Positions 33,844-44,876 of a DNA stretch of 64,000 nt are shown piece by piece; the first letter of the stretch is position 1, and each line of letters starts with the position of its first letter. The stretch is from assembly GCA_973895155.1 (NCBI GenBank), contig OZ316894.1, positions 2,046,001 through 2,110,000 on the forward strand, written 5' to 3'. The stretch is from Marsupella aquatica (Eukaryota; Marchantiophyta). Under the pieces are notes generated by a model. It was not told the DNA's origin and did no database searches. It saw nothing but the letters and a program-made list of their open reading frames with translations. The position numbers and the translations under genes are program-made.

Positions 33844-36169
33844 GATGGTTCTGGTTTGCACTCGTAAGTGCGTCTGGGAGACAAAGGTTATCAACAGGTT
33901 ATGCCCTAGCCTAGCACACATGTTGATACGGCACTACTAGATAGGATCGTGCGCACAGCTGAGCCTCCTCATAGTTGTGCAATTGTAGGTATCACGGGTG
34001 CGGGCCAAATTTTTGTTCAGTGTACTTCTCACCTATGATTAATTGAAATCCACTCCAAGATATCTCCTTGGGATCTGCCCTGCGCTCGTGGATAATAGCT
34101 GCTGCAGCCGGTTTGATTTTAGGTTTGGGATGTCGAGCTGAATAAGTTTATAAAGTAAGACCCTCAAGGTAAACATTCCGTGTTTTGAGGTACGTCGATT
34201 GTGCTCGATGTGTTCCCATCCTATATTACTAGTGTTCAGAGGTTCTCCTCGCCGTCCAAAATTGCTGTTGTTTCATGAAGTGAGCCTTCTCAGGAATTAC
34301 TACTCACAGAAGAATCACCGTGAACCCTTCATATAATCGATTTTAATAGGAAAGGCTATGGCGGAAAGAACGCAATTTGAGAGCAGGAACAAGAGTTGTA
34401 CATGGCAGGTATCGAATGCTTGAGAAGGGGTTTTACGACAAATCAGTTGGGCAGGGTTCGCCTTTCGAGTCACCTAGTTTGAAAGAATGGATGATAAACG
34501 TCGATTGAAGGTTGAGTGAGTGCCATAATGTTGCAAATGTAACGCACATACAGGCGAAGGTTATGTGATTCCCGTAACCATGAAAAGATATTGCAATGCT
34601 CACACACGGACGTATAGGAATGAATTGGAATTTGTTTTCATTGTGCAAATTTGGAGCCCTCTGATCCTAGCTTGGGGAGTTTGATCGTAGCTGGCTGTAG
34701 ACGAGGTTCATGGCCCATCGTGGGTCATGTAACCATTCCCGGGATGTCGGTAAGTTACAAAATGATCCCTTCTACCAAACTAAAACAGACGGTAGCAGGA
34801 GGAGGGAAACCTAAAAGAAGGAAATTGGAAAACAACTTTGATTTCGATCATTCACTCTTAGACGGGTTTGTCTTGGAACCCGGCTCAGTCTACTTGTGAC
34901 TCTAAAGGGTCTCAATTTTCTCTCGTGCTATAAAGTCTAGGTCTTCGGCACTCTTATTTTTCTGTCCGTCCCGGTCTTCATGATGATATGTTTTTCATCT
35001 TCTAGATTCATACCCATCATTTCATCTTTTCCAATTCATGCCCATCGTTTCATCTTTCCGACCCATATCCGAGCTACTGGGTTAATGTCGAATTGACCAT
35101 CCCCAAAACCGATAAAAGCTTCAGCTCGATAAATTCTTAGCAAAGCAGAACACTCCGCATTTGTTTGCTTATTGTACTCGATTTTCAACGATATATTTTG
35201 ATGGAGCAGTAACTGGGGTCATCAGATTTCTGTCCAGAGGAACACAGGCATCACAGTGAGCCTTCGTCCAACTTATTGAGTTGTGAACGAGCGTTATGCG
35301 ATTCACTCTTCCCATTGTTGCTATGACACTGGATACGAATAACATGATCATTCAAATTAAATGAAGTTCTCGTGAGGGTTAAAAAGCGTCTGTATGCCGT
35401 TTTTCATCACGACACTCGAGACTAATAACAGCTATCAAATGCAAGAAATAGACTGGCCAAGTAGATCAGAATCGACATACAGCTCCAAAGCAAAATCGAA
35501 AAAGCCGGCCCTTTTCGATTCTTCGCTAAACCTCGTAATTTGTACACAAGACATGACAACGACTACTGCCTAACTGTGAGAATGCTGTTTGAGGTCAACT
35601 TGTCCCTGCACAATGTAGATGTATGTAAATGGAAGGATGATACAATGCTCAGTCCGATCACAGGCTGAAATTACTTAACAAAGAAAATACCAGGTGATTT
35701 CGTCCTCTCCAGCTGGACCAACCTGGTCTCTACCCTTCGGGAGCTCAGTTTGTCTGGAGGCCTAAACTCAATTTCACCTGGGTATTGAACACCCACTACT
35801 TAGTGTGATGCCAATCAAAGACTCACCCTGAACTTCAATGGAAGTACTTGTAGACTCTTGTGACTCACCCTGAACTTGAATCGAAGTGGTTTCAGACAAT
35901 TTACTTACAAGTCTAATGTGTGGCCTTCTACTGAAGTATTCAGATCGTAAATGAAGGGTGGCCCTTTAACAATCGATCAGAATGTCCAAACCGTTGATTA
36001 TGTATTCACTGTAGTTCCAGCGAGATACTGAAGATTTCTGTGGGTTACAGAGATTCTTTCAATGTGCCACACCTGGTTCAAGAAGTAGGATCCCTTGTCG
36101 TGCACAACATGACCAAAGACTTAGTAATATCTTCAGGATCAGATCTACTGACGAGACCAAGACTTGAGC
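33844..36169. other. intergenic, 3' sides of RPS15A and the SDR gene
   Basis: Converging 3' flanks of two genes. Only short frames. A 41-42-bp unit (GACTCACCCTGAACTTCAAT...) is doubled at about 35820-35905. Near 35985 the phrase GTCCAAACCGTTGATTA echoes the centre of the foldback element at 9.7 kb. CG dinucleotides are retained. Confidence 0.45.
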
Positions 36170-37794
36170 TTAAGACTGAACAACATCGTCATGGTCAGTT
36201 GTACTGACGAGCTCCGCCCATTCATCCAAGGACTTCGTTTGCTGCTCCAGGATTCCTCTACAGAAGCTCACAGCATCCTTCCCAAGCAGCAACCTCAAAG
36301 GCAATTGCCTGCCCTCGCCGCGGCCAGTCTTAGTCAAGACTTCCACCAGCAGTTGGGCTGCCTTGACCGGATCCCCGGGCTGCTTCGTATTGATGGCAGT
36401 TAAGCGCTCCTTGATAACATCCATGACAGGCCGAAGATCATCAATGACCTTCTCGGCATTGACCTTGCTTCCACCAGTCAGGAGATTGGTCCTGAAGTAG
36501 CCCGGCTCAATGATGGTGCACTCAATGCCGAGATGGGCATTCTCCAGCCGGAGGGCCTCTGTGATCCCCACCAGGGCGAATTTGGTGGCCGAGTAAAGGC
36601 CTGACCCAAGGCCACCACGCCAGCCACCAATGGAACCGAAATTCGCTATGACTCCAGACTTTTGAGCTCGCATGTGAGGGAGCACAGCTCGAATGACTGC
36701 CAATTGGCCGAAGACGTTGGTTTCGAAATGAGCCTTCACTTCTTCATCGCTGCGAGAGAGGGAGAGGTGAGGTAATGGACATCAGAATCAATAGCATAAA
36801 CAACAAGCCCAAAATTAAGGGGTTGTGGAAACGGATATGTCTAGACGACAGAACCTACCGTAGGCTTCATATCCTTTAAACAGCAGATCTTTGTGTATGA
36901 GGGGCGAAGGGAAAGATACGGCAAGCAATAAAATTTGTGAAAGGGGGCAAGTAGAGTATTTGAGCTTTGCTATCAATAAGCAAGAAAGAACAGGGGCAGG
37001 CAAGGAGAGGACTTGAGCTTTGATATCCTGTAAACAAGGACAGAATTTGGGAAGGAACAAGCAGAGGATTTGAGCTTGATGTCTTGCCAGCAACCTAAGC
37101 ATTTACAGAGGGGCCAGGAGAGGACATGAGCTTCGATATTCTGGAAGCAAGCTCAAACACTGCATCTGAAGTGGGGCAAGGAAAGGATTTGAGCTATGAT
37201 ACCAGCTCAAGGTAAGAAGTTGAAGCGGGAGGCAAGCGAAGAATTTGAGCGTTGATGTCTCACAAATGAGCCAAGGAAATCATTTAAATGGCTGCAAGCA
37301 AAAGTTGTGACGAGGTAGGGTCTCAGGTTGGACCCTTTTTTAGAGTTATTGGGCATCAAGATGTTGAGAACCGCATAAACGAGAGTGAATTTGGAATCTG
37401 GACTATTTTTTTGACAACCAGCGATCACGAAGCCCGCTTTACATTCCATCTGGCTACTGTAAATGAAACAGATTTTGAAGGAGTCTTGGTCTCGGGGAGA
37501 ATTTCACCTGGTCTCCTCGACTGCACCCAGGAGGATATAAGCGGCATTATTGACCAGGATATCGATCCTGCCGTCGAGTTTCACAGCCTCGTCAATGACC
37601 TTCTGCACCTTTGCATCGCCTGCCGTTATGTCCAGAGTGAGCGTGGAGGCACCGGCAGCCTTCAAGCTCTCGAGCTTGGCAGCGTTGCGAGCTGTGGCAA
37701 TGACCTTGTCACCCCGCCGAAGGGCAGCTCTCGCGAGCTCATTGCCAAAGCCGGACGAGCAGCCAGTGATGAGCCAGACCTTTGCAGACGCCAT
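36170..37794 (-). CDS. short-chain dehydrogenase/reductase, two exons, 288 aa
   Basis: Classical NAD(P)-dependent SDR oxidoreductase acting on a hydroxyl/carbonyl substrate that cannot be predicted. Exons 37794-37508 and 36749-36170 join in frame (donor AG/gtgaaa, acceptor cgcag) to 288 residues. Rossmann nucleotide-binding motif TGCSSGFG is at residues 10-17; Arg36 after the second strand (ATARN) is compatible with NADP. NNA is at 82-84, and the catalytic tetrad is Asn107 (NVFG), Ser135 (FGSIGG), Tyr148 and Lys152 (YSATK). PGYFRTNLL follows as the usual PG motif. The best-known relatives of this type are bacterial-looking SDRs widely present in plants and fungi. No signal or transit peptide is evident, so cytosolic. 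All catalytic residues are present. The intron (37507-36750) carries a minisatellite. The start is the first ATG, directly before the first beta strand. Confidence 0.93.
36860..37270 (+). repeat. minisatellite inside the SDR intron, about 60-bp unit
   Basis: Six to seven diverged units share GGCAAGNAGAGGATTTGAGC followed by TTTGATATC and a variable AGCAAG part. Unit cores (the TTTGAGCTTTGATATC-like part) lie near 36955, 37012, 37067, 37127, 37185 and 37241. Spacing is about 56-62 bp. It occupies about half of the 758-bp intron. Confidence 0.8.
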
Positions 37795-38470
37795 ACTCGT
37801 CGTTGTCGTTGGGGAGCTGGCCTAGAATTGGAATTGGTTCCTCTCGGAGTACTATGGAGATGGATTCCGTGTCACTCAGTGATGATAGTGGAGTCCTGTC
37901 TAGCGACGAAACGCTGCACATCGGAGGCGGACAAAAGGTTAAGATCAAATCGAGATCTCGGAGCGGCACGAAGCCGAAACCGAGTATCGCTTTTACGAAG
38001 TGCGAGTCTGGTCAATGCAGCAGCTTCGTCTCTCCATAGCAGATGCAAATCTGCTTTACTCACCCGCATCGCAAGGACAGCAAAGATGGGGTTGAGGACG
38101 TGAAAGAAGTTAACGTTCTACGCAACGCGTCACAAAGGAGGAGAAGCACATCTCCACATTATGGAGGGATTGAGCAGCCGTGGTCGTCAGGCCCCTACTC
38201 ACTCTCGGAGGGGAATTGAAAACTGTGGAGCTCCGCAAGCTCGTTGAAAAAAAGCAGTGAGCAGTACGAATCGCTTCAGGAAACCGTGCAAGGAGAGGAA
38301 GTCTAGTGAATCATCCAATCTAAAATCCAAGTCATTGATTCATCGATATTCAATCAATTGCAAAAATCATCCAAAGTCTCTGCACAGCTATCCTCTTCGT
38401 GTTTCACAGTCATTGTTGCCACAAAAACAGTTGTTCATGCATTTTCAATCGATGTTGCGATGAGTGACAG
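37795..38470. other. upstream region of the SDR gene
   Basis: Promoter side of the minus-strand SDR gene. A 61-codon frame begins with ATG at 37854 on the plus strand (MEMDSVSLSDDSGVLSSDE...), rich in Ser, Asp, Lys and Arg; it could be a tiny gene but has no recognised relative. CG-rich, in keeping with a promoter. Confidence 0.35.
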
Positions 38471-38471
38471 A

Positions 38472-38537
38472 CCTCTTCCATTTCTTCAAATTGAAAGACT
38501 CCTACCTCTTTCGTTTCTTCAAATTGAAAGACTCCTC
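38472..38537 (+). repeat. 33-bp tandem duplication
   Basis: CCTCTTCCATTTCTTCAAAT TGAAAGACTCCTA is followed at once by CCTCTTTCGTTTCTTCAAAT TGAAAGACTCCTC. Only three or four positions differ. Confidence 0.9.
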
Positions 38538-38957
38538 TGCTCCAGGCGCACAGAAGAAACTCCAAAACTCCAAAAATGTCTGGCGAAGTGTGGTAACGAG
38601 ATTGTGGGGAGCAGGGTGCAGTCGACACACTGATGAGTTTGCACTACAATGTATATATAGTTGGGTCTTCGATTCTGCATCTTATTATTAGAGCTGATTT
38701 GGCTCTGGGCAAAGTGAGGTAAGCAGGTCAGCTTTGGGTCTGACGTGTGCGCAGTAGAAGAAAAACTGAAAAAGGCTTTAAATTAACGAGAAGAGCAGAG
38801 CAGAATGATCGAAAGTATAGGGTAATGAGGATTTTGGTCTGGGGTAAAGACGTAAAGTGCAAGGAATGAAGGAAGATCACAAGGAAGTTCACAACCATCT
38901 AAAGCGCAAGGAATGAATTGGGCCTTGGATTCTGGTTCTTTGGAAACTACTGTAGGA

Positions 38958-39350
38958 TACCACCATGGTGGGCACAGTGCTCCAGTGACCACATTTTGGT
39001 GTTCCGTGGGAGGTTAGGGCTCATAGGTAGATGATTATGAGTACTATAACAACGTTTACTTTTGCTCTGTAGTATGTACCACCATGTTGGGCACAGTGCT
39101 GCAGTGACCACGTTTTGGTGTTCCATGGGAGGTTAGGGCTCATAAGTAGATGATTATGAGTACTATAACAAGGTTTACTTTTGCTCGAGACATAAAATTA
39201 CAGAAACCCAAATATGTCTAAAGTGAAGCCCGAATGGATCTCCATGTTGGACAGAGTGCTTTTTGGTGGTGTATGTGAGTTCTTGGTGGTCTATGGAGTT
39301 TTGGCTTATAACTTGATGATTATGAGTCTTAAGATAATTTTTAGTTTTTC
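38958..39350 (+). repeat. tandem repeat, about 119-bp unit, three copies
   Basis: Unit 1 (from 38958) and unit 2 (from 39077) are nearly identical: ACCACCATGKTGGGCACAGT, GACCACRTTTTGGTGTTCC, GATGATTATGAGTACTATAA and GTTTACTTTTGCTC. A third, strongly diverged unit from about 39240 keeps TCCATGTTGGACAGAGTGCT and TTGATGATTATGAGTCTTAA. Confidence 0.9.
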
Positions 39351-39611
39351 ACCTGCAAGGCAACTAGTGAAGGAGGAGACTTACAAAAAAACACAAGCCC
39401 TTATATTTCAGATGAACATTGATCTAATAAAATTTACCCATCTCCACTCCATGATGAATAACTCAACCAAAATGGTCAAAAAATTCCCTTTCACTTTGAT
39501 GGAAGTGTAGCTTAACTACTCTTCCAGCACATGAACTCTTCAACTTATGAGCATCAAGAAATGTAATCCATGGGGGTTTCAAAAGAACCAGAGACCCAGA
39601 TCTTACTATAA

Positions 39612-39822
39612 AGCGTGAACTGAAGTCTACTTTTAAGGGCCTAGGTCTAGAGTGAAGCCTCTAGACCATAACTCCCAATACAGACAAAACTGATGATGAG
39701 ATTCATTGAGATTAAAATTTTAAACGAAGATGAACAAAAGTGACATTGACTCTAAATAAAGATGAAACTGAAATGAGGATGGACAAAAAACAAGGATGGG
39801 GCAAAGGCTAACCAAAATAGCA
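39612..39822 (+). repeat. long copy of the XbaI-hairpin repeat family
   Basis: Holds GAACTGAAGTCTACTTTTAA, then the perfect 24-bp hairpin at 39644-39667 (9-bp arms GGTCTAGAG and CTCTAGACC, loop TGAAGC), ATAACTCCCAATACAGACAA and, at the far end, GGACAAAAAACAAGGATGG. It matches the minus strand of 28893-29182 over its whole length. Confidence 0.85.
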
Positions 39823-41640
39823 TATAAATTTATTGTGCAACATTTTTCTTTATATCTATTTACATTCAAGGAATGGGTCATGGGGCTAGTATTTCATACT
39901 AACACAATGAAAACTAATGTAATGGAATTTACCCTTCCTCATTCAACCAAAGTGGCCACAATTTCACTGTCATGGAAGTGTGAGTAGCTTATCTACTCCT
40001 CAAGCATATTTCCAAAACTAAAAAACATTTGAATTTATGAATATAAAGTTATTACAATTAAACTCAATTTTGGGAAATGTGGTTCTTGGGGGGTTCAAGT
40101 TAGCTTCTTTGAGGTGATTTAACTCTGGACATCGAGAAGTGAGATTTGAGTGTGACTAGTGCAGAAAAGAAGAAACAGGTGTGAAATAAATTTTGATGCT
40201 CCTATAGTGAATCCACATTTCAGATTTTGTCTTATTCATATTTTCAGTCATATATTTTTATTTTCAGTCTGCCTTTTTTCTAGGTGTATCATTTGTGTTA
40301 TATAGATTAGGAATGAATTTTGGGACCCCTTTTAATTTTTTGCTGGACTCCTAGAGTATTTTGACTTCATTTTAACACCCCTCTTCACTTTTTAATCTTT
40401 GCTATCCTAAGCACATACTTTACCACTAATTTTAAACTTCTACCAGGAGAGAAGGAGTTTTACTTGTTTTCATAAGCAAGAGAAATGAATGATCTGAGAA
40501 GTGTGGACAACTAGTGTCTTAAGTTCCCCCCATGATTGGTTTACCTAAACTTATGGTTTTGATTGAATTGATTGTCATTACCTCAAGCAAGTGAGTATGT
40601 GTACCTTATGTGCACAACTATTAAATATTCCATAAGACTTGTACTTTTCCAGATCATTGTGTGTATTTCTTTGCTTGTGCCCTACTTCTATGTTTGTATC
40701 CTACTTATTGTTAAAAGATACTATTTGCTTTGCATATACTATACCTCTATTATTGTATTGTAAAAAAACTAGATCTCTTACACAGATCACTACAAGACAA
40801 AAGAGCAAAGCATGTTGCAAGCTGAACATGCTATATATGTTATATGCATAAAAGAAGAAACAGGTTTAGAATGAGGTGCAAGGAATAAACGAATGAGTTA
40901 GGCCCTGGATTCTGCTTCTTAGAGGTGATTACAGGATCTAGTTAGAGACCTAGATAAAGTTGGGCCCTGACCAAAAGTTACGGATTTATGGTCCACCTAG
41001 TTACCCTAGTTACAGGACCCAGTTTTGTATTTTATAAATGGGGGAGGCAACATTGACTTGCCCCATGAGGCAGAGCTTATGGCCTTGCCTCAAATAATCT
41101 GATGGAATGAAGTCACCATGATCGAGTATCGACCCAAGCTGTGGCTAAGCTAGACGTACTTGTGTCTGACCAAAGGCACAAAAGACACCTGAGCCCAGGG
41201 TGAGGGGGGCCAGAAACCAAAGCACCACTTTGACTTGACCCCCACTCCCCCCCCCCCCCCCCTTCTTCCAACACACACACACAGGGAGAGTCAATACCAA
41301 CAGACCTTAACCTTTCTTAAATGGGTCCAGATGAAACATGTCAAAATGTTCAAAGTGTGAAGCCAGTACTACAAGGAAACAAATAATATGTTTGTCTAGT
41401 ACTATTGCTTTCAGGCTTGGATATGACACGACTCTATCTTTTGAAGCAGTCCAACTAGTAGAATCTTTGATAATTGCATTGGGATGTTAGTCCATGCAAG
41501 GCGGAGTGAGGTAGGGACCCTTGTTGGATAATTTTTCTGCAAAATGTGTACCAATTATAGCAATGCAAGTTTAATTGCTCAGGAGAGTTTATAAATTCCT
41601 TTCTTTGTTAAGTCCATAACCCTCCATGCCACCTTGTGCA
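39823..41640. other. gene-free AT-rich interval
   Basis: Only short frames rich in Ile, Tyr and Leu. A homopolymer of 16 C lies at about 41247-41262, followed by an AC-dinucleotide run (41271-41282). No mobile-element ends were identified. Confidence 0.45.
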
Positions 41641-41644
41641 GTGG

Positions 41645-42940
41645 TTGAAGTCAATGGTTGAGATCCACCCCAACACCCTCAACAAATTAGATATTACAAA
41701 AAGCATACCCCCGAGCATACCAACACACACTGATGGGGCTTACGGTCTAGAGTTTAGGGTATCTATATATCTACAAATCTAATGTACCTATATAAGCGCA
41801 ATCAAAAACTATCTATTGTATATATACAATTGCAATTGAAAGCTACTAACAGATTCTTCAAGTTTATTGTCTAGAGTGAATACTCTGTACCATGACTCTT
41901 GGGGTGTATTTAACTGAAATTGGGGGTGCAAGTGGAAAATGGAAATTGGGAGTAGGATGAGTCTGATCAAAGGAGGTCTACTTTTAAGGGCCTATGATCT
42001 CACTGGAGGTTATCAAGAGCTCCTCTACGGGGTTGATGGTCTAGAGTGCAGCCTCCAGACCGTGACTTGCATGGGAGCATAGCTGAAAATAGGGACAAGA
42101 AGATCTGAGTTGGCAGGCCTGCACAGGCACACTTGTGAGGGCAGGTGCAAACCTGTAAAACAGGCATGGCTAGGTTGAACACTTGTGAGGGCAAGTGCAG
42201 ACCTATCAAACAGGCACACTGGGATTGAACCTTTGTGAGGGCTGGAGGTGCGTATGTAGAGGGCAATGCAGCATTTAGCAAGACTGAGGGCAGGGACAGC
42301 AAATGCACACTGTGTGTGGGTATGCCTGTGTAATATCTAATTTGTTGAGGGTCTCAATGTAGAGGGCAATATGGTGTGTCGAAGCACAGCTATAACTGAG
42401 TTACGGCTCAGGACATAAAATGTTCTTATGGCCAGGACAGATTTGCTATGGGCCACCAAACTATGTACCCGGCCCATAAGGGTGGTACGTCCAGAAAATA
42501 AAAGTTGTAACACTTTGGTTACAGGCCCTAATGCACTAATAAGCAAGGCAAAGGGCAGGGACAGCAAATGCACAGTGTGTGTGGGTATGTTTTTGGTAAT
42601 ATCTAATTTGTTGAGGGTGTTGGGGTGGATCTCAATGTAAAGCAATGCACCAATAAGCAAGACAAAGGGCAGGGACAGCAAATGCACAGTGTGTGTGGAT
42701 ATATTTTTTGTAATATCTAGTTTGTTGAGGGTGCTAGGGTGGATCTCATTCAATGTAGAGGGCAATGTATCAATAAGCAAGACTGAGGGCAGGGAAGGCA
42801 ACTGTACACTAGCTTTCTATAACCTCCAGACTGTGAGCTCCAAGTAGGTTCACCCTACCTAGGACCTGCCCACAATCTTTGTTTGCCACTAGCACCCCCA
42901 GTTTCAGTTACACCCAAGAGTCATGGTGTAAGTCCTGCCA
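41645..42940. repeat. foldback repeat block with nested tandem arrays
   Basis: Several layers. (a) A unit of about 120 bp with GGGCAGGGACAGCAAATGCA, a GTGTGTGTGGRTAT part, TAATATCTARTTTGTTGAGG and GGTGGATCTC is repeated from about 42288, 42552, 42668 and (start only) 42784. (b) The same unit lies in reverse orientation at 41650-41735. (c) CATGACTCTTGGGGTGTAT and GAAATTGGGGGTGC at 41890-41935 recur as reverse complement at 42890-42935. (d) A 50-bp unit (ACACTTGTGAGGGCARGTGC) is doubled at 42129-42228. (e) Part-copies of the hairpin family lie at about 41862-41900 and 41970-42062. The block as a whole could fold into a long imperfect hairpin. Confidence 0.8.
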
Positions 42941-43164
42941 AGAGTAAATTTCAACCGCAATTATATAGTTACATTCTATAGTTTTGGATTGCAACCATAG
43001 GGTTCCATTGACGGGTAGATAATATATTATAAGTGAACATTATAATATAGTTACAACAGGTAGGTCTAAACAGAGAAGCTCTTCGAGGCTTGCTCTATAA
43101 GGTTTTTCACTTTGCGGATATATTGGAAGCTTTGTAGTTGTTGTTGTGGGGACGTTGGTTGGGA

Positions 43165-43625
43165 CTCACAGGCTTCATTAGTGAGCCTCAAAGCTTCATA
43201 ATTAAGGATGATGGCTTTTGGCTCTAAACAAATGGCCATAGCTTTCTCACAGGGTTATCTACTGTACTTAAAAGATTTTTCTTACTAACCTCTAAAGTGA
43301 TTTACAGTCATCATGATAGCATATGACCAATCTTTATGACAAAAATTTATGGGTCATGGAGTATTGAAGTTGGTAGTCCAGAACCTTTTCTGTCTACCTA
43401 TAACCTTCATTGCTAGGGGTCTCAAAACTTCAAAGTTGTGGATGATGACCTTTGGACATATATAAAATGACCATAGTTTTTTCACAGAATTATGTCAAAC
43501 CATTTTTTTCCACATTTTTTTCAATAGCCTCTATTGTGACTAATAGTCATGACATAGACCTATCTTTATGGATCATGAAGTTTGGTATTCCATATTCTTC
43601 TGTCCATACCCCTAAGTACTATCTT
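43165..43625 (+). repeat. diverged tandem duplication, about 230-bp unit
   Basis: Two units follow each other: the first (about 43165-43395) and the second (about 43400-43615) share TTCATTRNTRGG, CTCAAARCTTCA, GGATGATGRCYTTTGG, ATGRCCATAGYTTTYTCACAG, TTTTTC, GTGAYTNAYAGTCATSATGA-like text and CTATCTTTATG/CCAATCTTTATG. Age appears moderate, with many point differences and small gaps. Confidence 0.7.
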
Positions 43626-43759
43626 CAGGTGCATCAATTTTTCTTGTTGGAAACCCCCTATAGGGTCTTTCTCTCCCATTCAAGGTCCAATATTTGTGCC
43701 ATATCCAGTGTGTCGAGGGTCAGATTTGGCGCCTTTTTGGCAGTGACGCTGTGTGGATA

Positions 43760-44876
43760 TATATGATAGGTAGATCAATACATTTATTAGACTCACTAAA
43801 GGTGATCCCCAAAACAACGGACGCGCCGGCTATGGAGGCCCAGACAGAGATTACGCCGCCACCTTTGAACGGTACAGGAACGTAGTGATGTGCAGCTGCA
43901 AATTAGTATTATTATTCTGGAAGACATGTTCCCTGGAGGAGTGATTCGAGGACTGGAGGGGCTGGACTGCTGGAGATGGAAGCCACGTCCAATGAGGCAC
44001 CGTGCGTGTTCCCAAGGAGTTGGGTGAAGTGTCCGTTCTGAATTAAATGAAAAACGGCTCCATCGATCCCCAGGCCTAGCGGCTTCACGCAGATATATCT
44101 AGGTCAGGTTCAAAATCCTTGCCTTACAAGCGGAGGAAGCGCACTGTCCAGCGAATTTTCCAATCTGGACTTCACTGATTTGTCCTCTACTGGATGTTTC
44201 ATCTATCGACTGCTCTTTTTGCCAGTCGAGAGTCGATGGAAAGTTGAAGGAGAACTTCGTGGTGTCCTGAAACTCAGATATGTGCGTGGATGGACATGCA
44301 TGTTGCTGTTTGATTTTCGGAAGTTTACAAGTTGGTTGATCGGGAGTGCGTTGGCTGGGTATGCGCTTCACTTCTTAGCGTTCTGTTTGCACACTCGAAG
44401 AGCCCTAAGACATTTCTGCAATCCAATTGTCAGGAATATCGGATTGATGCATTGAGTTATAGATGCGTGAATCGAAGATAGTGCTGAGCTGATTGGGAAT
44501 GCACACCGTTTGTTCGTAGTTCAAATTGTTCACCAATTCTGTTTGGGTGGGCAGCAACAGTCGTGTCGGCCGTTGCTATACGTCCTACTATCAACGCTCG
44601 AATCTTCGACAATTTTGCTATCGAGTTTTCGAAATTTAAGGTATTCGCATGTCAGCGCTCTTAATACTGCAGTCAAAGTACATAATGGGCCTAGCTAGAA
44701 CGCTTTCTCATCACAGTTCATGGATTTATTCACAGCTCTCGTGCATTCAGTAGTATTGTAGAATTAATCCATCTCAAACGTGGGTCTCATAATGTACTCG
44801 CATTACTCATTGTCTGGAATTCTCGAGCTAATCAGTCGAAACATTTTTCAGGTTTCAGATTTCTTCATTCCGAAAA
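43760..44876. other. upstream flank of the SAP-like gene
   Basis: CG dinucleotides become frequent again from about 43.8 kb, marking a gene island. Small frames only. This interval should hold the promoter and 5' leader of the gene that starts at 44877. Confidence 0.4.

Noticed and set aside
36860-37270. CRISPR-like array in the SDR intron
   Set aside because: Units diverge along their whole length and no spacer/repeat distinction exists.
37854-38039. 61-codon ORF divergent from the SDR gene
   Set aside because: Short, no recognised family, lies in CG-rich promoter DNA where open frames are common; kept only as a remark.
37288-38103. 271-codon plus-strand ORF over the SDR first exon
   Set aside because: It is antisense to SDR exon 1, whose catalytic motifs and splice sites are clear; the plus-strand translation has no recognisable domain.
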